Below, one piece after another: positions 44,441 to 53,330 of a DNA stretch of 64,000 nt. Origin of the DNA: JABDCI01 sp964475835 (GTDB lineage Bacteria > Verrucomicrobiota > Verrucomicrobiia > JABWAM01); the NCBI GenBank assembly GCA_964475835.1, contig CAYYYL010000001.1, positions 1-64,000 on the forward strand. The letters are read 5' to 3'. Under the pieces are notes generated by a model, which did no database searches, was not told where the DNA came from, and worked only from the letters and a program-made list of their open reading frames with translations. The position numbers were made by a program, and so were the translations under genes. Numbering within the stretch: position 1 is the stretch's first letter; every line of letters begins with the position of its first letter.

Positions 44441-45922
44441 TCAATATTCGTAGCCCACTTCGCCGTGTTCGATGAGGTCCAGCCCCTGCCGTTCCACATC
44501 TGTTTCAGGTCGCAGACCGATGATCGCCTTGATCGCGTATCCGAGGACGATGGTCCCCAGAACCGCCATGACGATGGTCAGGCCCATGGCCTTGAGCTGC
44601 TCGATCCAGAGCGTGTGACCCACGATGTCCTTAAGATTTGTGTTAAGGTTGGAATTCACACTTGCTGTGGCGAGGACACCCGTCAGGAACGCCCCGAGCG
44701 TACCCCCGATGGCGTGAACACCGAACGTATCCAGGGCATCATCGTAGCCAAACATGTGCTTGAGCTTAGTGCATGCGAGGAAGGGAATCACGCCGGCGGC
44801 GATGCCGATGATGATACTTCCCGTTGCGTTCACGAAACCGCACGCAGGGGTGATCACCACCAAGCCTGCCACGGCGCCGGAACAGAAACCGAGCACGCTG
44901 GGCCGCCCCTTGGTGATGTATTCGAGCCCTGCCCATACAAACGAGGCCACTGCTGTCGCCATGGTCGTGGTGAGGAAGGCATTTGCCGCCACACCGTCGG
45001 CTGCGACTGCGCTACCGGCGTTGAATCCGTACCAGCCCACCCAGAGCATTCCGGTGCCGATCATACAAAGCACCATGCTGTGGGGAGGCATCGCTTCCTT
45101 GCCGAAACCGATTCGCTTGCCGAGGATGATGCACAGAATCAGTGCGGACCATCCGGAGGACATGTGCACGACCGTTCCGCCTGCGAAGTCGATCGCCTTG
45201 ATGCTCGCGGTGGCATTCCATACGCCGTTCATCAGTCCGGTCACACCCCACACCATGTGCGCGAGGGGGAAATAGACCAGGAACATCCATCCTGCCACGA
45301 AGAGCATGATGGCCGAAAACTTCATACGTTCTGCGATGGCCCCGATGATCAGCGCCGGCGTGATGATCGCGAACATCATCTGATACATTGCGAAGACGTT
45401 GTGTGAGACCCATGCGGAGTAAGCGACATTAGGTGCTGAGTCGACCCTTTGTAGGAAGCGATATTCGGTTCCCCCAAGGATCTTACCCAGGAAAGTGTCG
45501 CCGCCAAAGTTTGTACCGAAGACAAGGCTGTACCCAACAGCCCACCAGAGAATGGCGACAAGTCCGGTGATGCCCAAACATTGTGCCAGAACGGAGAGGA
45601 CGTTCTTGGTGCGGACCAGGCCACCGTAGAACAAAGCCAGGCCGGGGAGGGTCATGAAGAGAACCAACGCCGCGGAAGTCATCATCCAGCCGTTATGGCC
45701 AGGACCCGCAATGGCCGCGATCGGACCTGGAGCCTTGGTTTTTTTGAAATCGTCCGTAGACGAAGGTGGTTGGACGTTATTGAAGTAAGCTTCCACGTCC
45801 GCAAGGCGATCCTCCACGGATGCAGGTGGAAGGGCGGGCGCTGAGGCTTCTTCCGCCATAGCCCACATCGGGGCCAGGGCGAGGGCCACAAGGGCCAGAT
45901 AATTGAAGAGTGTTCGTTTCAT
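44441..45922 (-). CDS. amtB: Ammonium transporter
   Basis: The 493-residue protein begins with a signal-like segment (LALVALALAPMWAMAEE) and a proline-rich spacer, followed by eleven helices of the Amt family. Signature stretches include ALFYGGLVRTKNVLS near residue 97, FPLAHMVWG and TFGVHAIGGTLGAFLTG, the last two holding the twin pore histidines. It lets ammonium/ammonia through the inner membrane and is held by GlnK. It is the first gene of the cluster and has a sigma-54 promoter upstream. Confidence 0.96.
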   Translation of the reverse strand: MKRTLFNYLALVALALAPMWAMAEEASAPALPPASVEDRLADVEAYFNNVQPPSSTDDFKKTKAPGPIAAIAGPGHNGWMMTSAALVLFMTLPGLALFYGGLVRTKNVLSVLAQCLGITGLVAILWWAVGYSLVFGTNFGGDTFLGKILGGTEYRFLQRVDSAPNVAYSAWVSHNVFAMYQMMFAIITPALIIGAIAERMKFSAIMLFVAGWMFLVYFPLAHMVWGVTGLMNGVWNATASIKAIDFAGGTVVHMSSGWSALILCIILGKRIGFGKEAMPPHSMVLCMIGTGMLWVGWYGFNAGSAVAADGVAANAFLTTTMATAVASFVWAGLEYITKGRPSVLGFCSGAVAGLVVITPACGFVNATGSIIIGIAAGVIPFLACTKLKHMFGYDDALDTFGVHAIGGTLGAFLTGVLATASVNSNLNTNLKDIVGHTLWIEQLKAMGLTIVMAVLGTIVLGYAIKAIIGLRPETDVERQGLDLIEHGEVGYEY

Positions 45923-45993
45923 ATTCTGAGGGTTGTGTTAGGGTTCATTCTTGCCGTGCCCCCAAAGGCGACGGTTATTGCGCGGGTAAGAAA

Positions 45994-46008
45994 GCAAGCG
46001 CCGTGCCA
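45994..46008 (-). promoter_or_regulatory. Sigma-54 (RpoN) promoter of amtB
   Basis: Read on the minus strand the sequence is TGGCACGGCGCTTGC, a full match to the -24/-12 consensus TGGCACG-N4-TTGC. It lies about 70 bases upstream of the amtB start codon, a normal distance. Sigma-54 with an NtrC-type activator is the standard switch for amtB-glnK-glnA genes under nitrogen limitation. Confidence 0.85.
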
Positions 46009-46093
46009 AAGATATTTATGCGAATTTTGACCACCCTTGCCGATACCGTATTAGACTACCTAAATTCCATTCCCTCAAAGGCTTAAGAACAAT

Positions 46094-46122
46094 TTGGTTT
46101 TTTTAAGGTTTGCAAATATAAT
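46094..46122 (+). promoter_or_regulatory. Candidate sigma-70-type promoter of the FHA gene
   Basis: A TTGGTT element at 46094-46099 is followed after 17 bases by a perfect TATAAT at 46117-46122. The FHA gene starts 66 bases downstream. The -35 matches three of six consensus bases. It lies back to back with the sigma-54 promoter of amtB. Confidence 0.5.
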
Positions 46123-46187
46123 TCCTTTATTGATATCCGTGCTCACGGAGATTGGCTCTATTTGCTCAGTTTGACCAAGAATCATCC

Positions 46188-46697
46188 ATGCCAAAACTTG
46201 TTGTCATCAGCGATGAGATGAAAGATCGGACCTTCGAACTTTCGGAGGATAAGATCACGATCGGTCGTCTTCCCGACAACCAGATCCGGCTGGAAGACAA
46301 TGCGGTGTCCAGTCATCACGCAGTCCTGACTCGCAAGGGTGAAGACTATCTGATCCGGGATTTGAACTCCACGAATGGCACCCGGGTGAATGGGCAGCGC
46401 ATTGTTGAAATGCGTCTTTACCACGGGGATATCGTCAATCTTGGACACCTGCAGGTTCAATATTTTTCCCGGCCTCAGACCGCTCCCCAGCCCCTCCCCT
46501 CCCCTCTTAAAAAGACGGTCGATCTTAGCAATCTCTCTTCCAGTTCCGTTCGGAAAACCACTTTTGGGAGTGCTTCTCCTTTCGGACGAAAAGGCAGCGC
46601 CAAGTCCAAGAGAATCCTTCAGGGATCCCTGATCGCGCTCGGATTTATTTTAGTCGTGTTTCTTGTCTATTCCCTGATTCGTATTTTTGGGAACTAA
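46188..46697 (+). CDS. FHA-domain protein with C-terminal membrane anchor
   Basis: The 169-residue protein has an N-terminal FHA domain (residues 1-95) with the phosphothreonine-binding motifs ITIGRLPDNQIRLEDNAVSSHH and LIRDLNSTNGTRVNGQRI. A Ser/Pro-rich linker leads to one membrane helix (LIALGFILVVFLVYSLI) at the very end. It should display the FHA domain in the cytoplasm at the membrane and bind a Thr-phosphorylated partner; no kinase is nearby. The start at 46188 begins the domain directly. Confidence 0.9.
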   Translation: MPKLVVISDEMKDRTFELSEDKITIGRLPDNQIRLEDNAVSSHHAVLTRKGEDYLIRDLNSTNGTRVNGQRIVEMRLYHGDIVNLGHLQVQYFSRPQTAPQPLPSPLKKTVDLSNLSSSSVRKTTFGSASPFGRKGSAKSKRILQGSLIALGFILVVFLVYSLIRIFGN

Positions 46698-46800
46698 GAG
46701 CTTGCTGAAAATGACGGGCTGGTCGTGTTGCTCGGAATCGATTCGGTCTTGCTTTTCGTCCGATGAATCGTCTCAAGTAGCCCCACCGTTTTGAACGCTT

Positions 46801-47280
46801 ATGGATTCGCTCCTCCAAATTCTCGAACGCAATGCCCTTGTGGGGCACGACAAGCTTGCTGCCATGCTTCAAATTTCCGTGGATGAAGTAAGGAAGCGCA
46901 TCGCCAGCCTGGAATCCGAAGGCCTGGTTCTTGGGTATAAGGCTGTCCTCAATCAAGACAAACTCAGCAAAGATCGCGTTCGCGCAGTTATCGAAGTGCG
47001 CATCTCCCCGGAGCGTGATGGCGGGTTTGATCGAGTCGCGGAACGTGTTTCAAAATTCGAGGAAGTCAAATCATGTTTTTTAATGAGTGGGGCCTACGAT
47101 TTGCTTATTTTCGTGGAAGGCCATACTCTTCAAGAGGTCGCCTCCTTTGTCGCGAGCAAGCTCTCAACCTTGGAAAAAGTTCATTCCACCGCCACCCATT
47201 TCATGTTGAAGACCTATAAGGATCAGGGAGTCTTGATGGCCCGCGCCGCCGCATCCGAACGCATTTCTGTAAGTCCATAA
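46801..47280 (+). CDS. Lrp/AsnC-family transcription regulator
   Basis: The 159-residue protein has an N-terminal winged helix-turn-helix (LLQILERNALVGHDKLAAML, then ISVDEVRKRIASLESEGLV) and a C-terminal ligand-binding RAM domain (FEEVKSCFLMSGAYDLLIFV). Lrp-type proteins sense amino acids and form dimers to octamers on DNA. It stands alone, about 100 bases after the FHA gene, with no clear target gene; amtB-glnA or its own promoter are possible. Confidence 0.9.
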   Translation: MDSLLQILERNALVGHDKLAAMLQISVDEVRKRIASLESEGLVLGYKAVLNQDKLSKDRVRAVIEVRISPERDGGFDRVAERVSKFEEVKSCFLMSGAYDLLIFVEGHTLQEVASFVASKLSTLEKVHSTATHFMLKTYKDQGVLMARAAASERISVSP

Positions 47281-47335
47281 GTTGTTCTTATCAAATAGAA
47301 AACTCTATTTGTTTTTGTAATGGTCTGACGGTTCT

Positions 47336-47486
47336 AAACCTCCCCTAACCCCTCCTTGGCAGGAGGGGAAAAGAAGAACTTGCCACCAAAGAGCCAAGCG
47401 CACGAAAGATTTCGATCCTTGGCATCTTCACGTCTTGACGGTGGGCTCCCATTCCCCTCCTGCCAAGGAGGGGTTAGGGGAGGTTT
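47336..47486. repeat. Composite element with perfect 35-bp inverted arms
   Basis: The left arm (47336-47370) and right arm (47452-47486) are exact reverse complements. Each arm also contains its own hairpin, CCCCTCCTTGGCAGGAGGGG, so the RNA could fold two ways. The 81-base spacer shows no gene. The whole 151-base unit fills most of the gap between the Lrp gene and mnmG and resembles small non-autonomous elements (MITE-like or REP-like) seen in many environmental bacteria. Confidence 0.88.
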
Positions 47487-47505
47487 ATGTTTCTTCGTCT
47501 TTCAC

Positions 47506-47540
47506 ACTTTCAACTTTCAACTTTCAGCTTTAAACTCCCC
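47506..47540. repeat. Heptamer tract (ACTTTCA)3 before mnmG
   Basis: Three perfect ACTTTCA units (47506-47526) are followed by two decayed ones, GCTTTAA and ACTCCCC. The tract ends five bases before the mnmG start codon at 47546. It is a third heptamer type, different from those before cysS and mnmE but in the same position relative to a gene start. Confidence 0.75.
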
Positions 47541-47545
47541 GCCGC

Positions 47546-49456
47546 ATGTTCATCCACCCTAAATCGTACGACGTCATCGTCGTTGGAGCCGGTCACGCCG
47601 GCGTGGAAGCAGCGCTCGCTTGTGCCCGAATGGGTTGCCGTACCCTGATGACCACGATCGATCTGGATACCATCGGGAAGATGAGTTGTAATCCCGCCAT
47701 TGGGGGTCTGGCGAAGGGACACATGGTCCGGGAGATCGATGCTGCCGGTGGGCAAATGGGGATCACCACGGATGAGACCGGGATTCAGTTCCGGATGCTC
47801 AACCGCAAAAAAGGGCCCGCGGTCTGGGCTCCTCGCGCCCAGTGCGACAAGAAGGCCTACCAGTTTACCATGAAGGCAGTCTGCGAGCGGGAGGAGAATC
47901 TCGACGTCCGGCAGGCCCAAGCTACCGCTTTATATGTGGAAGGCGATGACATTGGCGGAATTGACACCAGCATGGGGGTAAGGTTCCTTGGCCGCTGCGT
48001 GATCATCACCACCGGAACCTTTCTCCGCGGGTTGATGCATATCGGTGAGAATCAACAGTCCGGAGGACGCGGAGGGGAGCAATCGGCACAAGGCATGAGC
48101 GATAGCCTGCTTAAGCTTGGTTTTGAACTGGACCGACTGAAGACAGGGACCCCACCCCGGCTTAACAAGCATACCATTCACTGGGAAGGGTTGACCGAGC
48201 AGTTGGGGGATTCCCCCGCCCCACCCTTTAGCTTTCTCCACGAGGAAAGCTATTGGAAGGATGCCGACAAGGCAATTTCGATTCCGGATGGGGTGGTGTT
48301 CCACGTGGAACAATCTGCCAAGACAGGTTGCTGGACCCCTCCCCTCCTTCAACTTCCATGCTATTTGACCTCAACCACGGCCCGAACGGCGGAGGTCATC
48401 CGTGCCAATCTTCACCGTTCGCCCATGTACTCAGGTCAGATCGAAGGGGTTGGGCCTCGCTACTGTCCGTCCATTGAGGACAAATATGTTCGCTTTGCAG
48501 ACAAGGAAACGCACCAGATCTTTCTTGAGCCGGAGGGACTGAATACCGAGGAAGTTTACGTCAATGGTTGCTCCACGAGCCTCCCATACGATGTTCAGTT
48601 GGAAATCATTCGATCCATTAAAGGGTTGGAGAGCGCTGAAATGATGAGGGCGGGGTATGCGGTCGAATATGACTTTGCCCCTCCAACCCAGCTCTACCCA
48701 TGGCTCGAGACCAAGCGAGTCAAGGGGCTGTTTTTTGCGGGACAGATCAATGGCACCACCGGCTACGAAGAGGCTGCTGCCCAAGGATTTGTGGCGGGAA
48801 TCAACGCCGGGTTGCGAGTTCAGGGGAAGGATCCTTACATCTTCCCAAGGTCACTTTCCTATATGGGGGTTCTGGTAGATGATCTGGTGACCAAAGGAAC
48901 AACGGAACCATACCGAATGTTTACCTCAAGAGCCGAATACCGTCTCATTTTGCGTCAGGACAACGCGGATGAGCGGCTGACAGAGCAGGGGAGGGCCTGG
49001 GGACTGATTTCAGAAAGCAGGTATGCCAGTTTCAAGCAAAAGCAGGTTCGAGCCGCAGAATTGAAGGAAAAACTTCGAACCACCCGTTTTGAAGGAGTGA
49101 CCCTCGAACAGTGGCTCAAGCGGCCTGAAATTGATCTGGAAAGTCTTTTTTTGAAAATACCTGATGCTTTTGCAAATGTTCCTCAGGATCTCCGGGCGGG
49201 GATTGAGATGGATTTGAAATATGCCGGGTACGTGGCTCGGGATCTCATGCACGTGGAGAAGATGAAAAAAATGGAGGAGCAGCGAATCCCTGAAAATTTG
49301 AATTTCACGGAGATTAAGGCCTTGCGACGTGAGACTCGCGAAAAGTTGCAAACCATTCGACCACAAACGATTGGACAAGCTGGACGCATCTCCGGAATCA
49401 CTCCTGCGGATATCGGGGTTCTTTTGGTATGGCTGAAAAAGCAGTTTTCAGTGTAG
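47546..49456 (+). CDS. mnmG: tRNA uridine-5-carboxymethylaminomethyl modification enzyme MnmG
   Basis: The 636-residue flavoprotein is the partner of MnmE in wobble-uridine modification. It begins YDVIVVGAGHAGVEAALACA, the FAD-binding GxGxxG motif, followed by MSCNPAIGGLAKGHMVREID. The middle signature GLFFAGQINGTTGYEEAAAQG and the C-terminal LRQDNADERLTEQG region are intact. Length is typical of GidA. The start lies behind repeats, without a recognisable Shine-Dalgarno sequence. Confidence 0.97.
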   Translation: MFIHPKSYDVIVVGAGHAGVEAALACARMGCRTLMTTIDLDTIGKMSCNPAIGGLAKGHMVREIDAAGGQMGITTDETGIQFRMLNRKKGPAVWAPRAQCDKKAYQFTMKAVCEREENLDVRQAQATALYVEGDDIGGIDTSMGVRFLGRCVIITTGTFLRGLMHIGENQQSGGRGGEQSAQGMSDSLLKLGFELDRLKTGTPPRLNKHTIHWEGLTEQLGDSPAPPFSFLHEESYWKDADKAISIPDGVVFHVEQSAKTGCWTPPLLQLPCYLTSTTARTAEVIRANLHRSPMYSGQIEGVGPRYCPSIEDKYVRFADKETHQIFLEPEGLNTEEVYVNGCSTSLPYDVQLEIIRSIKGLESAEMMRAGYAVEYDFAPPTQLYPWLETKRVKGLFFAGQINGTTGYEEAAAQGFVAGINAGLRVQGKDPYIFPRSLSYMGVLVDDLVTKGTTEPYRMFTSRAEYRLILRQDNADERLTEQGRAWGLISESRYASFKQKQVRAAELKEKLRTTRFEGVTLEQWLKRPEIDLESLFLKIPDAFANVPQDLRAGIEMDLKYAGYVARDLMHVEKMKKMEEQRIPENLNFTEIKALRRETREKLQTIRPQTIGQAGRISGITPADIGVLLVWLKKQFSV

Positions 49457-49567
49457 TTACAAAGTATTTACCTGTGGTTTGAATTGGGTTGGTTTAACTG
49501 AGGATTGGGATTAACGTAGCTGTTGATTTCGAACGGGCTGGGGGGGCGTGGTGTGATACAAGAAAAC

Positions 49568-50276
49568 ATGGCCACATCAAACAAAACCGGGTGGGTCTTT
49601 GTCAGAAAGGCTTTTACCTTAACGGAAATCCTGGTCGTGATGGCCATCGTTTCGTTGCTGGCATCCATTCTGGTGCCGGCCTTGAGTGCTGCACGAAAAC
49701 GGGCGCGAATGGTCATCTGTCTCAACAATCTCAAACAACTTGCGGCCGTGAATTTGATTTATGCGGGAGACAACAGCGAGAAGCTCTGTTCTGGGAATGA
49801 CGCTCTTTCAACAAATCCACCGGGGTGGACCTTTGGTCCCATCAACATTCCGAATTTGCTGAGGGACAGCATCTTTGTTCAACAAAACTACCTGTCAGAA
49901 TCCGCGGCGCGCTCGATCTTTCTTTGCCCTTTGGATTCAAAAGTGCGGGATCTGTCCACGGCGGTGACTCCCCCCATTTTTTCCTACAGCCGAAATGGGG
50001 TGTTTTTTGCGCTTCCCACCGGGACTTTTCCTCTCGACCTTCAAACCATCAAGCATCCCTCCAAAACCATCATGATCCTGGAAGAAGAGGGGCTCCTTCC
50101 GGGTGCCTTAAATGATGGCACCGTCACCGATGACCCGGAAGATCGGGCACCGGTCGACCGTCATTTCGGGAGAGGGGGGGGCTGCTTTCTTCGATGGGCA
50201 CGTGGAGTTTCTCGACTCTGCGATCTACAACGCCGGTGATGCTGCCTGGCGGGACGCGAATTATCTAAATCCTTAA
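49568..50276 (+). pseudogene. Prepilin-like H-X9-DG protein, frameshifted at a G8 run
   Basis: The N-terminal part reads KAFTLTEILVVMAIVSLLAS, a type IV prepilin cleavage/methylation segment (with alanine in place of the usual glycine before the phenylalanine). The main frame runs to a stop at 50239 with an unrelated tail. At 50174-50181 there are eight G; removing one restores GRGGAAFFDGHVEFLDSAIY and a stop at 50276, including the H-X9-DG motif. The intact paralogue next door ends the same way. This is a sequencing error, a true inactivation, or a slippage switch. The start at 49568 gives a leader of normal length. Confidence 0.8.
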
Positions 50277-50283
50277 AGGGACC

Positions 50284-51045
50284 GTGAAAACCCGAAAGGC
50301 ATGGTATATTCCAAAACGTCCCATGAAGACGCTTCTTAGTTTTGAGAGAAAACGGTCCGTTTGGACGGATATCATGGGGTTCACCCTGGTGGAGCTTCTG
50401 GTGGTCATCGCAATCATCAGCCTCCTGTCTTCCATTCTTCTGCCGACCCTTTCGGCGGCTAAAAAACGGGCGCGTATGGTGATTTGCCTGAACAATTTGA
50501 AACAACTGGCTGCCACCCATTTGATATATGCGGGAGACAATGACGGGGTGTTGTGCTCGGGGAACGATGCCCTTTCAACCACCCCGGCCGGTTGGATCGA
50601 AGGCCCCATCACGATCCCGAATTTGATCAAGGACAGTATTTTCGTGCAGCAAAACTATATTTCCGAGGGGGCGGCCAGGGCGCTTTATCTTTGTCCCGAA
50701 AACACACCGAATCGGGATCCTGCGCGTGCGGTGCTTCCCGGGCTGTTCAGTTACAGCCGAAACGGTTGCTACTGGCCTTTTCCCCTTCCTAAGGGAACCT
50801 TTTCTCTCGACACGAAATCCCTCAATCATCCTTCCAAAACCATCCTGCTTTTTGAAGAGGATGAAACTCAACCTGGAGGGGTATTAAACGACGGCGTCAT
50901 GGTGCCGGATTGGGACCTGTTGACCCCGCGGCATTTCGGAAAGGGTGGGACAGCCTTCGTCGATGGCCATGTGGAATTTTTGGACGCGGCCACCTACAAC
51001 AATAACGACGGGACCTGGCGCCTTGCCAACTATTTGAATCCCTGA
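50284..51045 (+). CDS. Prepilin-like H-X9-DG domain protein
   Basis: The 253-residue pseudopilin has the leader MG^FTLVELLVVIAIISLLSS and ends in HFGKGGTAFVDGHVEFLD, the H-X9-DG processing-associated motif. It shares long identical stretches with the upstream frameshifted copy (KRARMVICLNNLKQLAA; CSGNDALST). These proteins are common in PVC bacteria, where their job (secretion pseudopilin or structural) is mostly unknown. The GTG at 50284 has a good AAAGGGA in front; an ATG at 50323 is an alternative. Its 3' end overlaps the convergent glycosyltransferase gene by 16 bases. Confidence 0.88.
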   Translation: MKTRKAWYIPKRPMKTLLSFERKRSVWTDIMGFTLVELLVVIAIISLLSSILLPTLSAAKKRARMVICLNNLKQLAATHLIYAGDNDGVLCSGNDALSTTPAGWIEGPITIPNLIKDSIFVQQNYISEGAARALYLCPENTPNRDPARAVLPGLFSYSRNGCYWPFPLPKGTFSLDTKSLNHPSKTILLFEEDETQPGGVLNDGVMVPDWDLLTPRHFGKGGTAFVDGHVEFLDAATYNNNDGTWRLANYLNP

Positions 51046-52202
51046 AGGTTGGTTGGTTGATGGCGAAGGCATAATTCCTTTAGAAGCGGCCAGACCATGT
51101 CCGGGGTCAGGCCTCGCATATCGATGTCCTTCGATGGGGCGATTCCAGGTGGAGGAACCAGTTGCGCCACGCGGTGTTTGTCTCCATATCCGTACGGTCC
51201 CACGCGTGACGACGGATTGTTGCAATGAATCAATGCGAGAGTGTCGATCCCCACGGCAAAGCCGAGATGCATCACCCCGGTGTCGGTGGAGACCAGGATG
51301 TTCGAGAGGGCAAGGAGGGCGGCCGTCTCGTGGAGCGCGAGTTGTCCCACCAGGTTGAATGCTCCGGTTTTCAGGCGCGCCTGGAGTGCGGCGCCCTTGG
51401 GATGAAGATCGCGTCCGCCGGTCAAAAACAAGTTCACCTCCCAGGTGCGATTCAGACGGTCGGCCAGTTCCGCAAAATAGTCCACAGGCCAGTCGCGCCA
51501 CGCAGATCGCCGTCCGCCCCCCAGTTGAAATACGACGCCGGGTTTCAGAGGAATATTCATTCCGCGAAGGCGTTGTTGCAGGGCAGCCTTTTCCTCTTCA
51601 CGCACCCGATAAACGAGACCCCGGTCGTGACTGTCCGCGCCGAGGAAACGAACGATCTCCAGAGTCTGCTCCACTCCGTGGGTTGTATCCCATCGGGGAA
51701 TCTCCACACGGTGAGAAATGAGAAAATCAAATTTCGTCATGATGGGGCAGCTCACCACCGCATCCTTCCGAACAAGCCACGCCATCGGCCAAAGATCCGG
51801 ATCATTGCCCCGGAGCATCACCACCACATCGGGGCGCCGTCGCCGGAGTTTCCAGACGAGGGCGGGGAACGACACCAGCGATTTATGATAGGGGATGATC
51901 TCGTCGATGCAGGGATTGTGATCGGCAAGGACGCGTCGCCTTCGGTGAGTGACCACGAGCAACCTGGCCGAGGGAAATCGTTCCTTGAGAGCGCGGATCG
52001 CCACACTATCCGTCAGGGTATCCCCGATACCGGCGGCACTAAATACAAGGATGGTCCGAAACGATGAGGGATCCAAAGTCCGCGGGATGCTGGGAAACCA
52101 ACGTGCGAGATAGCGAAAAAGGATTTGATAAACCAAAAACAAAAAACGCTTCACACAGAAAGAAGGGGTCCTGGCAAAAATTGACAGAGGACCGGGGGAC
52201 AA
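51030..52202 (-). CDS. Family 9 glycosyltransferase
   Basis: The 390-residue protein has the heptosyltransferase plan: ILVFSAAGIGDTLTDSVAI near residue 50 and the donor site VSTDTGVMHLGFAVGIDTLAL near residue 310. VVFQLGGGRRSAWRDWPVDYF is the middle signature. Before the domain is a basic hydrophobic segment of about 45 residues that may lie on the membrane. It probably adds a heptose or similar sugar to the lipopolysaccharide core, but it is a second, more divergent copy than the gene at 18838. Confidence 0.85.
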   Translation of the reverse strand: MSPGPLSIFARTPSFCVKRFLFLVYQILFRYLARWFPSIPRTLDPSSFRTILVFSAAGIGDTLTDSVAIRALKERFPSARLLVVTHRRRRVLADHNPCIDEIIPYHKSLVSFPALVWKLRRRRPDVVVMLRGNDPDLWPMAWLVRKDAVVSCPIMTKFDFLISHRVEIPRWDTTHGVEQTLEIVRFLGADSHDRGLVYRVREEEKAALQQRLRGMNIPLKPGVVFQLGGGRRSAWRDWPVDYFAELADRLNRTWEVNLFLTGGRDLHPKGAALQARLKTGAFNLVGQLALHETAALLALSNILVSTDTGVMHLGFAVGIDTLALIHCNNPSSRVGPYGYGDKHRVAQLVPPPGIAPSKDIDMRGLTPDMVWPLLKELCLRHQPTNLQGFK

Positions 52203-52291
52203 TCAAGTAACGAGCGACGGGAAATGGAAAAACTTTCTTTAAAGCGAACGAAACATTTTCCCAACGAAAGGTCGACAAAAAAGAACCGTGC

Positions 52292-53161
52292 TCAGGACGA
52301 AGGGGCGGGGGGCGTTGAATTTTCAGGGGCGTCGCTTTGGTTGATATCCTGCCGCTGATTTTCAGGATTGGCATTATCATTAAACTCCTGCTCGACCTGT
52401 TTGACAAAACTCACGAGATTGGACTCGGTCACGATGCTGAATTCGGGAATGGAGCTTGATTTGAAAGCATCCCCTTTCGTCAATCGAAGGGCATGGTTGT
52501 CGAGGGATGAGTAAGGGACAATGGCGACGTGGACAATGCCTTCGCGGATCAAATCGGGCAGATCATGATAGTTGTCCACCATGGAAATCAGGGGGGGGAA
52601 TTGTTTGGCATCCACAGAAACATCTTTTGCCAGATAATTCGGTGGGCCGACGAAAGAAATAATGGCGCTCACGTTTGGATACTTTTGAACCACTTTCTCA
52701 TAGAATTCCAAATCCATGCCGGCGGCGAGTGATCGTGGTCCTGTGTAGTAGTCCTCCCATGCGATGATTTTGACCCTTGGAGAGTGGTCGCCGAGACTTT
52801 TTTCGAAAGTGGAGCTGAGGAAGGTAACCTGATCCTGATTGATAAGATCTTCGATCTTGGCACGTATCGCCACCACATCGCCCCTGCCGTCGACACACTT
52901 CCCAGCCTCCTGGGCCAGGGTTTCGGCCATGGAGCGCAAGGGTTGAGCTGTTCCTGGTGGAGGCACCGCACCAGGTGGGACCACAACCGATGTCGAGGCG
53001 GCAAACTGCTTTTTGGTTTCCGCAATCTGTGTCAAAATTGACTTGCGGGAGGAGTCAATAAAACAGCCTTTGAGCGTCAACAGGAACACGAACAGGGAGA
53101 CTATGATGATTCCCCATTGAACCTCCTTCGTCCGAAAAATTTTGAGAAGATTGGAGCTCAC
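52292..53161 (-). CDS. Single-pass membrane protein of unknown function
   Basis: I do not recognise this 289-residue protein. It has one N-terminal helix (WGIIIVSLFVFLLTLKGCF), a proline-rich spacer (VVVPPGAVPPPG) and a periplasmic domain of about 200 residues. The stretch VSAIISFVGPPNYLAKDVSV and the later VAIVPYS look like alternating alpha/beta segments as in periplasmic binding proteins. The tail is rich in Asn, Gln, Pro and Ser. It lies downstream of two leftward prepilin genes and could serve the same envelope machinery. Confidence 0.7.
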   Translation of the reverse strand: MSSNLLKIFRTKEVQWGIIIVSLFVFLLTLKGCFIDSSRKSILTQIAETKKQFAASTSVVVPPGAVPPPGTAQPLRSMAETLAQEAGKCVDGRGDVVAIRAKIEDLINQDQVTFLSSTFEKSLGDHSPRVKIIAWEDYYTGPRSLAAGMDLEFYEKVVQKYPNVSAIISFVGPPNYLAKDVSVDAKQFPPLISMVDNYHDLPDLIREGIVHVAIVPYSSLDNHALRLTKGDAFKSSSIPEFSIVTESNLVSFVKQVEQEFNDNANPENQRQDINQSDAPENSTPPAPSS

Positions 53162-53330
53162 GTCAAATGCATGCTCGGTTCATCAATGCCACCAACACCT
53201 GAATTCGGCAACCTAATTACTGCAATCCACAACGGAGCGCCTTCTGTTGTCGCTGCCTCCTGGGTGGGCAGACAGTAGCGCTCCTTTTTAAGGAGAATTT
53301 TGAAATGAGGACGATCCTTCAAGCAGCCTC

